In this document: positions 8,973 to 17,964 of the stretch, piece after piece
Layout of the letters: every line of letters begins with the position of its first letter
Numbering within the stretch: position 1 is the first letter of the stretch
NCBI GenBank assembly: GCA_012522185.1
Contig: JAAYKY010000042.1
Span: forward strand, 1-49,561
Source of the DNA: Flavobacteriaceae bacterium
GTDB taxonomy: Bacteria; Bacteroidota; Bacteroidia; Flavobacteriales; Weeksellaceae
DNA length: 49,561 nt
Reading direction: 5' to 3'
Program-made: the position numbers and the translations under genes
Notes under the pieces: model-generated
What the model was told of the DNA's origin: nothing
What the model saw: the letters and a program-made list of their open reading frames with translations, nothing else
Databases searched by the model: none

Positions 8973-10145
8973 ATGCCGCTATTTGACGACGCCCAAACAG
9001 CTTTTGAATCCAAGTCCGACAAAGATTTGAAAAAAGCGCATATGCTTTTTAAGCTGATAGCAAATCCTACTTTGACCAAAATGGGAACCTGGATGTTCAA
9101 GATTCCCTTTGCAACCAATATTCCTTTGGTAAAACCCGTTATCAGAAATACAATTTATAAACAGTTTGTAGGTGGCGAAACGACGGCGGAATGCTTGAAA
9201 GTTGCTAAAGAACTTTATAAATACGGCGTGAGCTCCATTATGGATTATTCGGTAGAAGGTCAGGAGTCCGAAGCGGAATTTGACAGTGTGAAAGAAGAGA
9301 TTTTACGTCTAATTAAAATTGCAAAAGACAACCCAAATGAACTTCCTTTTGTGGTTTTTAAGCCAACCGGATTTGGTCGAAAAGATATCTATGAAAAAGT
9401 CGGGAAAAACCTTCCAATGACCGATGAAGAAAAGCAAAAATGGCAAGCCATACGAAATCGTTTTGATGAAGTCTGCAAATCAGGATTTGAAAAGGATGTG
9501 ACCATTATGATCGATGCCGAAGAAAGCTGGATGCAGGACGCGGCCGATGATCTTGCCGATGAGATGATGCAGAAATACAACAAAGAAAGATGCATCGTTT
9601 GCAATACGCTTCAGATGTACCGCCACGATCGTTTGGATTATCTGAAAAAAATGTTTGAAAAAGCCGAAAGAGAAAATTATCTTTTAGGATATAAAGTAGT
9701 TCGGGGCGCTTATATGGAAAAAGAGCGGGAGAGAGCTGAAGCTGAAAATTACCCTTCACCAATTCAACCCGACAAGGCTTCAACCGATCGGGATTACAAT
9801 CTGGCACTGGAATTCATCGTGGAAAATAACTATAGAATTTCACTTTTTGCCGGTACTCATAACGAATACAGCAGTGAATTACTGACCGAACTGATGCGCA
9901 AATACAATATTCCGAGCAATATCCACAAAATCTGGTTTGGACAATTGTACGGAATGAGCGACAACATCAGTTTCAAACTGGGAAATATGGGCTACAATAT
10001 CGCCAAATACCTACCGTACGGACCGATCAAAGAAGTAATGCCGTATCTCATTCGTCGTGCGCAGGAAAATACTTCCGTTGCCGGACAAACCGGACGAGAG
10101 CTTTCATTGATTGAAAAGGAAATCAAAAGAAGAAAACAAGCTTAA
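8973..10145 (+). CDS. Proline dehydrogenase
   Basis: A 390-aa FAD-dependent enzyme that oxidises proline to pyrroline-5-carboxylate, the first step of proline catabolism. It is the stand-alone PRODH form, with no fused P5C dehydrogenase. Visible family features are DYSVEGQESE (strand 1 region), MIDAEESWMQDAADDLAD, NTLQMYRHDRLDYL, LGYKVVRGAYMEKERERA (FAD/substrate strand), the FAGTHNE motif, and YLPYGPIKEVMPYLIRRAQENTS near the C terminus, where the two Arg bind the proline carboxylate in known structures. It lies between dnaB and priA with no evident functional link. The ATG at 8973 lies 21 bases after the -7-like box. Confidence 0.93.
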   Translation: MPLFDDAQTAFESKSDKDLKKAHMLFKLIANPTLTKMGTWMFKIPFATNIPLVKPVIRNTIYKQFVGGETTAECLKVAKELYKYGVSSIMDYSVEGQESEAEFDSVKEEILRLIKIAKDNPNELPFVVFKPTGFGRKDIYEKVGKNLPMTDEEKQKWQAIRNRFDEVCKSGFEKDVTIMIDAEESWMQDAADDLADEMMQKYNKERCIVCNTLQMYRHDRLDYLKKMFEKAERENYLLGYKVVRGAYMEKERERAEAENYPSPIQPDKASTDRDYNLALEFIVENNYRISLFAGTHNEYSSELLTELMRKYNIPSNIHKIWFGQLYGMSDNISFKLGNMGYNIAKYLPYGPIKEVMPYLIRRAQENTSVAGQTGRELSLIEKEIKRRKQA

Positions 10146-10172
10146 ACTTCATTTAGACGGTTGAAGAACGAC

Positions 10173-10202
10173 TTTGTACAATTCCACAATTGTACTAACT
10201 TG
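10173..10202 (+). promoter_or_regulatory. priA promoter with palindromic spacer
   Basis: TTTG (10173-10176) and a weaker -7-like TAACTTG (10196-10202) are 19 bases apart. The palindrome GTACAATT-CCAC-AATTGTAC (10176-10195) starts on the last base of the -33 box and fills the entire spacer. This geometry suggests a regulator dimer site inside the promoter. The priA ATG follows at 10214, so any leader is very short. Confidence 0.45.
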
Positions 10203-10213
10203 CCCTTTCAATT

Positions 10214-12673
10214 ATGGCAGACCAATTCTTTGCAGAAATCATTCTTCCACTGGCTTTGCCGGGAACTTTCACTTATGAAATTTCGCCCGCCGATTTGCCT
10301 TACCTGAAAATCGGGCAAAGAGTATCCGTTCCTTTTGGAACCAATAAACTCTACACCGGAATTGTGTGTTCCATTCATCAAAACAAACCCGAATTATTCA
10401 AAACCAAAGAAATCGACACGATTCTCGACAGCGAACCTTTGGTGACCCAAATTCAGATTAAATTTTGGGAATGGATGGCGGATTATTACATGAGCTCGTT
10501 GGGTGAAGTCTATCGGAATGCTTATCCCACGGCACTAAAATGGGAAAGTGAAACTTTTGTAAAATTTATCGGAACCATTAACAAGATCGAAGAGAAACTT
10601 TCCGAAGAGGAATGGATGGTGGTGAATGCACTCGACAAAAAGGGAATTCTTGCCGTGAGCGAAGTCGCCAAAATTGTCGAAAGAAAATTTGCCATAAAAG
10701 TCATCAAATCCCTTTGGGAAAAAGGAATTCTTCAGCTCGATGAAGTTCTGAAAGAAAAATACACACCCAAAGTCGAACTTTTTGTAAAAGTAATTCCGGA
10801 ATTGAAAACGAATGAGAAATTATTCAATCAATCCATTGATAAACTAAAAAACGCACCCAAACAGCGCGAAACTTTATTGCAATTAATTGTTGAAGAAGCT
10901 CAAAACCCCAAACCGATTAAAATATCGGCTTACCTAAAAAAATACGGCGGAAATCATTCCCTGTTTCGTTCGCTGGAAGAAAAAGGATTGGTGGAAATCT
11001 ACAACCTTGAAATTTCAAGAATTCAGAAAGTAGAGCAGGATATTGTAGATTCCGAACAATTAAATTTGGAACAAAATCAAGCGCTGAGATCCATCGAAGA
11101 ATTCTTCCAAAACGATAAAACCGTTTTACTTCACGGCGTGACTTCAAGTGGGAAAACCGAAATTTATATTAAACTCATCGAACAATTTATAGAAGAAGAT
11201 AAAACCACTTTGTTTCTATTGCCGGAAATTTCGCTTAGCTCACAGATGGTGCAAAGAATTCGCAAACATTTTGGCGACAAAGTCGGGATTTATCATTCCA
11301 AATTCAATCAAAATGAACGCGTAGAATTATGGGAGAAAACTTTAAACGATGACTATAAAATCGTTTTGGGGCCACGTTCTGCTTTGTTTTTGCCGTTTCA
11401 GAATTTAGGATTGGTAATTGTAGATGAAGAACATGAAACCGTTTATAAACAAACTGATTTCAAACCTTTTTTCCATGCACGCGACATGGCTTTGGTCTTG
11501 GCCAACTTTTTCAAAGCAAAGGTAATTCTCGGTTCGGCAACGCCGTCTTTGGAGTCCTATCACAATGCCCAAACCGGAAAATACGGATACGTGGAACTGA
11601 CTAAACGTTTTACCGAGGTGAAAATGCCGAAAATCGAATTGGTGGATTTACGCACGGCGATGCGCACCAAAGAAATTACGGGCGATATTTCCCATAGTTT
11701 GCGTGATGCGATGGAAGAAACCATTCGAGAAAAAAAACAAGTATTGATTTTCCAGAACCGACGTGGTTTTGCGCCTGTGATGGAATGTCTTTCCTGCGGT
11801 CATTCGCCGTTCTGTCCGAACTGCGATGTGCCACTGACTTTTCATAAATTCTCCAATTCACTCAGGTGCCATTATTGCGGTCATTCACAAGCAAGACCTT
11901 ATAAATGTTCCAATTGTCAAAGTCAGGAACTGACCACAAAAGGAATTGGAACCGAGCAAATTGAAGCTCAATTGCAATCGCTTTTCCCGAAACTCAAAAT
12001 CGCCAGAATGGACATTGATGCGATGCGGAGAAAAAATGCCTACGAAAAAACTTTGGAAGCTTTTGAAGAACAGGAGATTGACATCTTGGTGGGGACGCAG
12101 ATGATTGCCAAAGGTTTGGATTTTTCAAATGTGGGATTGGTGGGTGTGATTCGTGCTGACTCTATGTTGAATTTCCCGGATTTTCGGGCGCACGAAAAGG
12201 CTTTTCAATTATTGACGCAAGTCGCAGGACGAGCCGGCAGACGAAATGAACAGGGAAAAGTGTTGATTCAGACATTTAATCCCGACCATGAAGTGCTTCA
12301 AAATGTGACGCGTTATGATTATGAAAAAACGGCCAGAGATATTTTGTACGAACGAAAATCCTTTTTGTATCCGCCGTATTTGCGTTTGATCCGGATCACA
12401 TTCCGACATGCAAAAAAAGACAGACTCGATAAAGTTTCGGATGAATTTGTCAAATTGCTCAAGCCACAATTCGATGAGAAATACTTATTGGGTCCGGAAG
12501 AACCTTCGATTGGTCGAATTCGAAATTTATTCATTAAAAATGTATTGATTAAAATTCCTGAAAATGCTTCGCCACAAAAAGTTAAAAATTTGATTTCAAA
12601 AGCGATCGAATCTTTGCATACGGTGAAGGCATTTCGTTCAGTTCGAATTGAAATTGACGTTGATCCACAATAA
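10214..12673 (+). CDS. priA: Primosomal protein N' (PriA helicase)
   Basis: The 819-aa superfamily-2 helicase that reloads DnaB at collapsed forks. The N-terminal 3'-end-binding domain is at about 1-105. The helicase core has Walker A GVTSSGKT at 308-315, the DEEH box at 404-407 and GSATPS at 440-445. A complete two-zinc cluster follows, with eight cysteines: C525, C528, C534, C537, C552, C555, C565 and C568. Motif V-VI region: GTQMIAKGLDFSNV and QVAGRAGR. The length is normal for Bacteroidota. dnaB lies 1.3 kb upstream, so two replication-restart partners are close but separated by proline dehydrogenase. Confidence 0.97.
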   Translation: MADQFFAEIILPLALPGTFTYEISPADLPYLKIGQRVSVPFGTNKLYTGIVCSIHQNKPELFKTKEIDTILDSEPLVTQIQIKFWEWMADYYMSSLGEVYRNAYPTALKWESETFVKFIGTINKIEEKLSEEEWMVVNALDKKGILAVSEVAKIVERKFAIKVIKSLWEKGILQLDEVLKEKYTPKVELFVKVIPELKTNEKLFNQSIDKLKNAPKQRETLLQLIVEEAQNPKPIKISAYLKKYGGNHSLFRSLEEKGLVEIYNLEISRIQKVEQDIVDSEQLNLEQNQALRSIEEFFQNDKTVLLHGVTSSGKTEIYIKLIEQFIEEDKTTLFLLPEISLSSQMVQRIRKHFGDKVGIYHSKFNQNERVELWEKTLNDDYKIVLGPRSALFLPFQNLGLVIVDEEHETVYKQTDFKPFFHARDMALVLANFFKAKVILGSATPSLESYHNAQTGKYGYVELTKRFTEVKMPKIELVDLRTAMRTKEITGDISHSLRDAMEETIREKKQVLIFQNRRGFAPVMECLSCGHSPFCPNCDVPLTFHKFSNSLRCHYCGHSQARPYKCSNCQSQELTTKGIGTEQIEAQLQSLFPKLKIARMDIDAMRRKNAYEKTLEAFEEQEIDILVGTQMIAKGLDFSNVGLVGVIRADSMLNFPDFRAHEKAFQLLTQVAGRAGRRNEQGKVLIQTFNPDHEVLQNVTRYDYEKTARDILYERKSFLYPPYLRLIRITFRHAKKDRLDKVSDEFVKLLKPQFDEKYLLGPEEPSIGRIRNLFIKNVLIKIPENASPQKVKNLISKAIESLHTVKAFRSVRIEIDVDPQ

Positions 12674-12773
12674 AATTGTAGTCCTTTTTTGAATGATTCG
12701 AAGAAAATCAAATCTTACTGTAACTTTTGAATTGAATTCTCTACCAATAATAAAGTTATTTTGCATGAATAAA

Positions 12774-12795
12774 GAATTCAAATTGGAATTCAAAT
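12774..12795. repeat. Tandem GAATTCAAAT repeat upstream of the ABC operon
   Basis: GAATTCAAAT occurs at 12774-12783 and again at 12786-12795, a 12-base period, just before the start at 12813. This period could be a tandem regulator site in the promoter/leader. It may also be chance in AT-rich DNA. Confidence 0.25.
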
Positions 12796-12812
12796 AACAC
12801 CAAAATCGAACA

Positions 12813-13547
12813 ATGATAAAAATCCGAGGTTTAAACAAATCATATAAAATGGGTGCGACTTCGCTTCATGTTTTGAAGGGAATAGATTTGGATGTCGAAG
12901 AAGGCGAATTTGTTGCAATTATGGGTGCTTCAGGCTCAGGGAAATCCACTTTGCTGAACATCATCGGGATGTTGGATACGCACGATACGGGTTTGTATGA
13001 ACTCGACGGATTTAAAATTGAAAAATTAACCGAAACAAAAGCTGCGAATTATCGGAATAAATTTCTTGGATTTATTTTCCAATCTTATAACCTGATTAAT
13101 TTCAAAAATGTATTGGAAAACGTTGCTTTGCCACTATATTATCAGAAAGTAAGTCGAAGCAAACGCGCCGAAATGGCTATGAATTATCTGGAAAGAGTGG
13201 GCTTGAAGCCTTGGGCGCATCATTTGCCGAACGAACTTTCGGGCGGACAAAAACAAAGAGTTGCCATTGCGCGGGCTTTGGCTGCAAAACCAAAATTGTT
13301 GTTGGCAGACGAGCCAACAGGAGCTCTCGATTCCAAAACTTCGCAGGAAGTAATGCGTTTGATCCAGGAAATCAATGACGAAGGAAAAACCATTTTGATG
13401 GTAACGCACGAAGATGAAATTGCGCAAATGTGCAAACGAATTGTGCGTTTGAAAGACGGTGTAATCATCAGCGATGACCGCATTGAGCAAGTGCGTGCGA
13501 AAGAAATAGATAATAATGTAAATAATCCGAATTTGGAAGATGTTTGA
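12813..13547 (+). CDS. MacB/LolD-type ABC transporter ATPase
   Basis: A 244-aa nucleotide-binding subunit of the MacB/LolD/FtsE class. It has Walker A GASGSGKST (about 38-46), the Q-loop in FIFQSYNL, the signature LSGGQKQRVAIARAL, Walker B LLLADEPTGALDS and the switch His in VTHE. It opens a four-gene operon: ATPase, two permeases and an HlyD-type adaptor, and overlaps the first permease by 8 bases. By family it powers mechanotransmission across the envelope (export of peptides, lipids or small molecules), not classical import. The substrate cannot be read from sequence. Confidence 0.93.
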   Translation: MIKIRGLNKSYKMGATSLHVLKGIDLDVEEGEFVAIMGASGSGKSTLLNIIGMLDTHDTGLYELDGFKIEKLTETKAANYRNKFLGFIFQSYNLINFKNVLENVALPLYYQKVSRSKRAEMAMNYLERVGLKPWAHHLPNELSGGQKQRVAIARALAAKPKLLLADEPTGALDSKTSQEVMRLIQEINDEGKTILMVTHEDEIAQMCKRIVRLKDGVIISDDRIEQVRAKEIDNNVNNPNLEDV

Positions 13548-14772
13548 TCTGGACCGCTGGCGCGAAATATGGGCTTCGATTGCAAGCAATAAACTGCGGG
13601 CAATCCTTTCAGGGTTTACCATTTCGCTGGCATTGTTTGTGTTTATTGTTTTGTTTGGAATGGGAAATGGCCTTCAAAATGGATTTCAGAAAGAATTTTT
13701 TCAGGCAGGAGCGATGAATATGTATGTCTTCGGAACGAGGACATCTGAGTCCTATGCTGGTTATCAAAAGGGGAGAAGCATCGTTTTGGAAAATGAAGAC
13801 CTCGATTATATTCTTGAAAATTATTCAAATCAAATTAAATACATAAGTGGTGAATACGATCAGCAAATGATGGTAAAAGTAGGCGGTGAGTCCGGAACTT
13901 ATTCTGTAAAAGGAGTAAATGCGAGCTACATCGAAATGGTCAATAATCAGCTTGACAAAGGAAGATTTCTCAGCGATGAAGATTTGAAACAACAAACCAA
14001 GTCGGTGGTTCTGGGACGAATGGTCATTGAGGATTTGATGAAAGGTCAAGATCCAATCGGAAAATACATCAACATAGGAACGGGTATGTATGAAATCGTA
14101 GGAATTTTTTCCAGTAAAACAAATGATGACCGGGAAGAACGAATGATTTATGTACCTCTTACCACATTGCAAACCATTTACGGTACGTGGGATTTACCAA
14201 CGATTACCATAGCACCGAAAGACGGGATTTCCACCAAAGATTTGGGGAAGTTTTCAGATGATTTGAGAAGTGATTTGAAATCGAGACACAAAGTCAGCCC
14301 GACGGATCCTTCGGGAATACGAATTTGGGATTCTTCGCAACAGATGAGTGACACCAATGCATTTTTCTTTGTACTGACCATCATCGTTTTTGTCATCGGC
14401 GGTGGAAGCTTGGTGGCTGGTGTCGTAAGTATCGGAAATATCATGGTGTTTAGTGTGAAAGAACGAACCAAAGAAATCGGAATTCGAAAAGCTTTGGGAG
14501 CGACGCCTTATAAAATCATCACCTTGATTATGCAGGAAGCGGTGGTAATTACCTTATTATTTGGTGTCATCGGGATTTTGCTTGCGACCCTTTTGGTAGA
14601 AAATATCAACGAAGGTTTGGCGGATTATTTTATTTATGATCCAGGTGTAAGTACTGTTTCGCTGGTGATGGCTTGTGTGATTTTATTTGTAGCCGGATTT
14701 TTGGCAGGATTTCTTCCCGCAAGGTATGCAGCGAAAATCAAACCGATCGATGCTTTGAGAGATGATAAGTAG
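13540..14772 (+). CDS. MacB-like ABC permease (first)
   Basis: A 410-aa FtsX/MacB-family permease. One N-terminal helix (about 19-40, AILSGFTISLALFVFIVLFG) is followed by a large periplasmic MacB_PCD domain (about 45-270), then three C-terminal helices in the FtsX domain, including KERTKEIGIRKALGATPYKI, the coupling segment. Its last residues, RYAAKIKPIDALRDDK, closely match those of the next permease, so the pair are paralogues. It is translationally coupled to the ATPase gene by an 8-base overlap. The pair probably forms a heterodimer on one ATPase dimer (inference). Confidence 0.9.
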   Translation: MFDLDRWREIWASIASNKLRAILSGFTISLALFVFIVLFGMGNGLQNGFQKEFFQAGAMNMYVFGTRTSESYAGYQKGRSIVLENEDLDYILENYSNQIKYISGEYDQQMMVKVGGESGTYSVKGVNASYIEMVNNQLDKGRFLSDEDLKQQTKSVVLGRMVIEDLMKGQDPIGKYINIGTGMYEIVGIFSSKTNDDREERMIYVPLTTLQTIYGTWDLPTITIAPKDGISTKDLGKFSDDLRSDLKSRHKVSPTDPSGIRIWDSSQQMSDTNAFFFVLTIIVFVIGGGSLVAGVVSIGNIMVFSVKERTKEIGIRKALGATPYKIITLIMQEAVVITLLFGVIGILLATLLVENINEGLADYFIYDPGVSTVSLVMACVILFVAGFLAGFLPARYAAKIKPIDALRDDK

Positions 14773-14851
14773 GGGGGAGAATAGAAAATAGAGAAAAGGG
14801 GATAGAGAATAAAACTAATCAATTATATAAATACAGTATAGAAATTAAAAA

Positions 14852-16096
14852 ATGAAACCCATACTATTTGACAGAGACGCCTGGTCTGAAGTTTATTCGG
14901 CGATTCGCAAAAACAAAATGCGAACGATGTTGACGATGATCGGTGTGGCTTGGGGGATGTTTCTTTTTGTGGCGCTTCTGGGTTCTTCAAGGGGTATTCA
15001 AAACGGTTTTGATAAAATTTTTGCCAATGCGGCGACCAATAGTCTTTTTGTTTGGATGCAGCAAACGGCGATTCCATTTGAGGGCTATCAGCGAGGCCGA
15101 ATGTTGGAATTGAAAATGGAAGATATAGAAGCCATTAAGGCAAATTTCCCTCAAATTCAAAAAATTGCACCCAGAGGTCAGGAAGGAGGTGCGACGGTCA
15201 AATACGGGACCAAATACAGCACTTACAGTGTTTCGGGGGATTATCCCGAGCAAAACGAAATGTTTAAAAAACCAATTGTTCAAGGAAGATTTATAAATCC
15301 GGATGATATCACATACGGCAAAAAAGTATGTGTCATCGGGATGGATATTCGCGATGAACTTTTTCCCGAAGATACAAATCCAGTTGGCAAAATGATTCAA
15401 ATCGGATCGGGAATGTACACGGTGGTCGGAGTTTATCAGCAAGGTTCCATGGGGTTTGGTCGGAACAACGAAATTCATATTCCATTTACTACTTTTCAAC
15501 GGGTTTACAATCGGCAGGATGTGGTGAATTATGTGATTATCAATGCAAAAGACAATGTGGATATCGTGGCCTTTGAAAAACAAATCAAAGATTTTCTCAA
15601 AGAACGAAAAACCGTTCACCCTGACGATACGCAGGCGATTGGTGGTTTTAATCTGGGCGAAAATCTGAATAAAATGTTTTCCTTCATGAGTGGACTTCAA
15701 CTTTTAGCGATTGTCGTGGGTGCGCTGACTTTATTTTCAGGTGTGATTGCGATTGCCAGTATTTTGTTGATTACGGTATCGGAACGAACCAAGGAATTCG
15801 GCATTCGCCGGGCTTTGGGAGCAGTCCCGGGACAAATTCGTTCGCAAATTTTATTGGAAGCCATTGTTTTGACCCTGATTGCTGGGCTTTCGGGAATTGT
15901 CGGCGCTAGTTTTTTGCTTTTCCTGATTAATTCTTCGGTAAACAGCGATATATTTCCATTTATAAATGCTTCGGTAGATGTAACAACTCTTGGAGTTGCG
16001 CTACTTATCATGATAGTGATGGCGATGCTCGCCGGATTGATCCCCGCACAGAGGGCGATTTCCATCAAGCCGATTGATGCTTTGAGAGACGAGTGA
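14852..16096 (+). CDS. MacB-like ABC permease (second)
   Basis: A 414-aa paralogue of the preceding permease with the same layout: N-terminal helix (RTMLTMIGVAWGMFLFVALLG), periplasmic MacB_PCD domain, and three C-terminal helices with SERTKEFGIRRALGAVPGQI. It ends SIKPIDALRDE. A 79-base purine-rich gap separates it from the first permease, with no terminator, so co-transcription is likely. Keeping two separate permease genes with one ATPase argues for a heteromeric exporter. Confidence 0.9.
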   Translation: MKPILFDRDAWSEVYSAIRKNKMRTMLTMIGVAWGMFLFVALLGSSRGIQNGFDKIFANAATNSLFVWMQQTAIPFEGYQRGRMLELKMEDIEAIKANFPQIQKIAPRGQEGGATVKYGTKYSTYSVSGDYPEQNEMFKKPIVQGRFINPDDITYGKKVCVIGMDIRDELFPEDTNPVGKMIQIGSGMYTVVGVYQQGSMGFGRNNEIHIPFTTFQRVYNRQDVVNYVIINAKDNVDIVAFEKQIKDFLKERKTVHPDDTQAIGGFNLGENLNKMFSFMSGLQLLAIVVGALTLFSGVIAIASILLITVSERTKEFGIRRALGAVPGQIRSQILLEAIVLTLIAGLSGIVGASFLLFLINSSVNSDIFPFINASVDVTTLGVALLIMIVMAMLAGLIPAQRAISIKPIDALRDE

Positions 16097-16181
16097 TTGG
16101 AGTGGGAGGGTGTTTGAGTTGAAAAGAGAAATTAGATTATAGAATTAAAATAAATACGAATTTCGTCAAACGAAAATAAGA

Positions 16182-17324
16182 ATGAAAAAAGGTTTAAAAA
16201 TTTTATTGATTGTATTGTTTATTGGCGTTGTTTTGGCGGCTTTCTATTATATGTATGCCACGAGCACAAAGGACAATGTGAATTATGAAACAACTGAAGT
16301 TGCGATTCGAGATATTTCAACCAAAGCGGTCGCTACCGGTGCGGTGAAGCCACGTGAAGTCATTGAAATCAAACCCAATATTTCGGGAGTGATTTCAGAA
16401 ATTCATGTAGTGGAAGGAGAAACAGTGGAAGAAGGCGCATTGATTGCCACACTTCGTGTTATTCCAAACGTTCAAAGTCTGAATGCGGCGCAGCAACAAA
16501 TAAATTCAGCACAAATTACCTTGAACAATGAGAAGATTCAGTACAATCGTACCAAATCTTTGTACGATCAAGGCGTTGTACCTAAGCAAGAATACGACAA
16601 TGCATTGGCGACTTATCAGATGGCGCAACAAAATCTGAAAGCGGCACAAAGTGATTATAAAATTGCCCAAACTGGAATTGCGCCGGGATTGGAGCAATAT
16701 GCGACGATTCAGATTCGAGCGACGATTTCGGGGATGATTTTATCGATCCCGGTTGAAATTGGAAATACAGTTCAGGAAATCAATAATTTCTCGGTGGGAA
16801 CCACGATTGCTACGATGGCCGATGTGAACCAAATGATTTTTGAAGGAAATGTGGACGAAGCCGATGTCGGGAAATTAAAGGAAGGAATGCGGCTTTCGGT
16901 TATGATTGGAGCTTTGCCGGATGAGCGTTTCGAAGGAGTTTTGAATTTTATTTCACCTTCGGGTGTGGAAACCAATGGCATTGTTCAGTTTGAAATCAAA
17001 GCCGATGTAAATTTGAAAGAAGATATTTTTCTTCGTGCCAATTACAGTGCGAATGCGGAAGTGATTTTGTCCGAAGCAAAAAATGTAGTGACTTTGGAGA
17101 CGGCGCATATACAGTACGATGATAAAGGGCAGGCGTATGTGGAAGTTCTGAAACCAGGAACTGAAAAATACGATCAGCCTGTATTTCAGAAGAAATTATT
17201 GGAAACTGGAATTTCTGATGGAGTTCATACCGAAATAAAATCGGGATTGAAACAAGGCGAACAAGTGAAAATATTCAATACTGATTTAGAAAGTATGGGA
17301 CATGGAGGTCCGAGAAGAGGTTAA
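16182..17324 (+). CDS. HlyD/MacA-type periplasmic adaptor
   Basis: A 380-aa membrane-fusion protein. An N-terminal anchor helix (about 5-25) is followed by a lipoyl-like half motif (VKPREVIEIKPNISGVISEIHVVEG in essence, about 58-82), a coiled-coil hairpin (about 95-150, rich in Gln/Ala), the second lipoyl half, and beta-barrel and membrane-proximal domains ending HGGPRRG. It would link the MacB-like permeases to an outer-membrane TolC-family channel, but none is encoded nearby, so a shared one is likely. The terminator directly after it marks the operon end. Confidence 0.9.
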   Translation: MKKGLKILLIVLFIGVVLAAFYYMYATSTKDNVNYETTEVAIRDISTKAVATGAVKPREVIEIKPNISGVISEIHVVEGETVEEGALIATLRVIPNVQSLNAAQQQINSAQITLNNEKIQYNRTKSLYDQGVVPKQEYDNALATYQMAQQNLKAAQSDYKIAQTGIAPGLEQYATIQIRATISGMILSIPVEIGNTVQEINNFSVGTTIATMADVNQMIFEGNVDEADVGKLKEGMRLSVMIGALPDERFEGVLNFISPSGVETNGIVQFEIKADVNLKEDIFLRANYSANAEVILSEAKNVVTLETAHIQYDDKGQAYVEVLKPGTEKYDQPVFQKKLLETGISDGVHTEIKSGLKQGEQVKIFNTDLESMGHGGPRRG

Positions 17325-17350
17325 AAAAATCTAAATGAATTAGAAAGAAA

Positions 17351-17378
17351 TCCGGCAAAGAATTGTCGGATTTTTTTT
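17351..17378 (+). terminator. Terminator of the exporter operon
   Basis: A 7-bp stem (TCCGGCA/TGTCGGA, 17351-17357 with 17364-17370, one G-U) with a 6-base loop is followed by eight T residues. It lies 26 bases past the adaptor stop. Confidence 0.9.
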
Positions 17379-17416
17379 GGTATATGTTAAATTTAAATTT
17401 AATAAAAAAAAATAGT

Positions 17417-17424
17417 TACTTTTG
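17417..17424 (+). promoter_or_regulatory. Candidate -7 box of the secreted-protein genes
   Basis: TACTTTTG matches TAnnTTTG and lies 80 bases before the ATG at 17504. No clear TTG is found at the -33 distance, so this is only a candidate. Confidence 0.35.
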
Positions 17425-17503
17425 AAGTTAAGTAAAAATTAACCAACGTAATCTTTGAGGGAAGATTTTAATTTTTACAACTAATAAATTAACACAAAAG
17501 GAG

Positions 17504-17920
17504 ATGAAATTATGTAAATTCATATTGCCAATTGCTTTGGTAATATCTTCAATAGGATTAAGTCAGGAAACCCAATCTTCAAATGCTAAAGACAATTACA
17601 TCGAGATTGACCTGTCCCAATCACATCCAAATAATAGAACCATAGATCGTTTATACTATTTAAGTAACCATAGTGATTCTGTTGAACTACCTGCAGATGT
17701 TTTGCGGTTTTTAGATTCAGTTGATGATGGAAATGATCCCAATGTTCACGAAAAATACACGTTTCAAAGATCAGAGATTTTAAAAGTTTTATATAATGAG
17801 CGAATAAGTCCAGAGGACAAAAAGTTTATTTGCAATCATTATTTACAAATTACCGATTCGCAGGGTATAACTCCTATCCATTCAATCCTTCAGAAATATA
17901 TCGATGAAGGTAAACTTTAA
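17504..17920 (+). CDS. Small secreted protein of unknown function
   Basis: A 138-aa protein with a clear signal peptide (MKLCKFILPIALVISSIGLS, cleavage likely near residue 21). The mature part is acidic, with EIDLSQSHPNNRTIDRLYYLSNH and a helical C terminus. An AAAGGAG sequence six bases before the ATG is an unusually good ribosome-binding site for this phylum. It lies 44 bases upstream of the 938-aa T9SS protein gene and is probably co-transcribed. I do not recognise a family; a role as partner of the large secreted protein is inference from position. Confidence 0.7.
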   Translation: MKLCKFILPIALVISSIGLSQETQSSNAKDNYIEIDLSQSHPNNRTIDRLYYLSNHSDSVELPADVLRFLDSVDDGNDPNVHEKYTFQRSEILKVLYNERISPEDKKFICNHYLQITDSQGITPIHSILQKYIDEGKL

Positions 17921-17964
17921 TACTAATTTGGTAGAAGGTCAATAATCACACAAAACTTTACTCA

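Noticed and set aside
13134-13622. Minus-strand frame across the ATPase/permease junction
   Set aside because: Opposite two secure ABC genes, no recognisable domain and no promoter.
14773-14815. Purine-rich repeats between the two permeases as a regulatory element
   Set aside because: Low-complexity sequence without symmetry or a terminator; probably a neutral spacer.
14987-15700. 237-codon open frame on the minus strand opposite the second permease
   Set aside because: It lies entirely antisense to a clear MacB-like permease, has no family features and no promoter; its openness follows from the codon use of the real gene.
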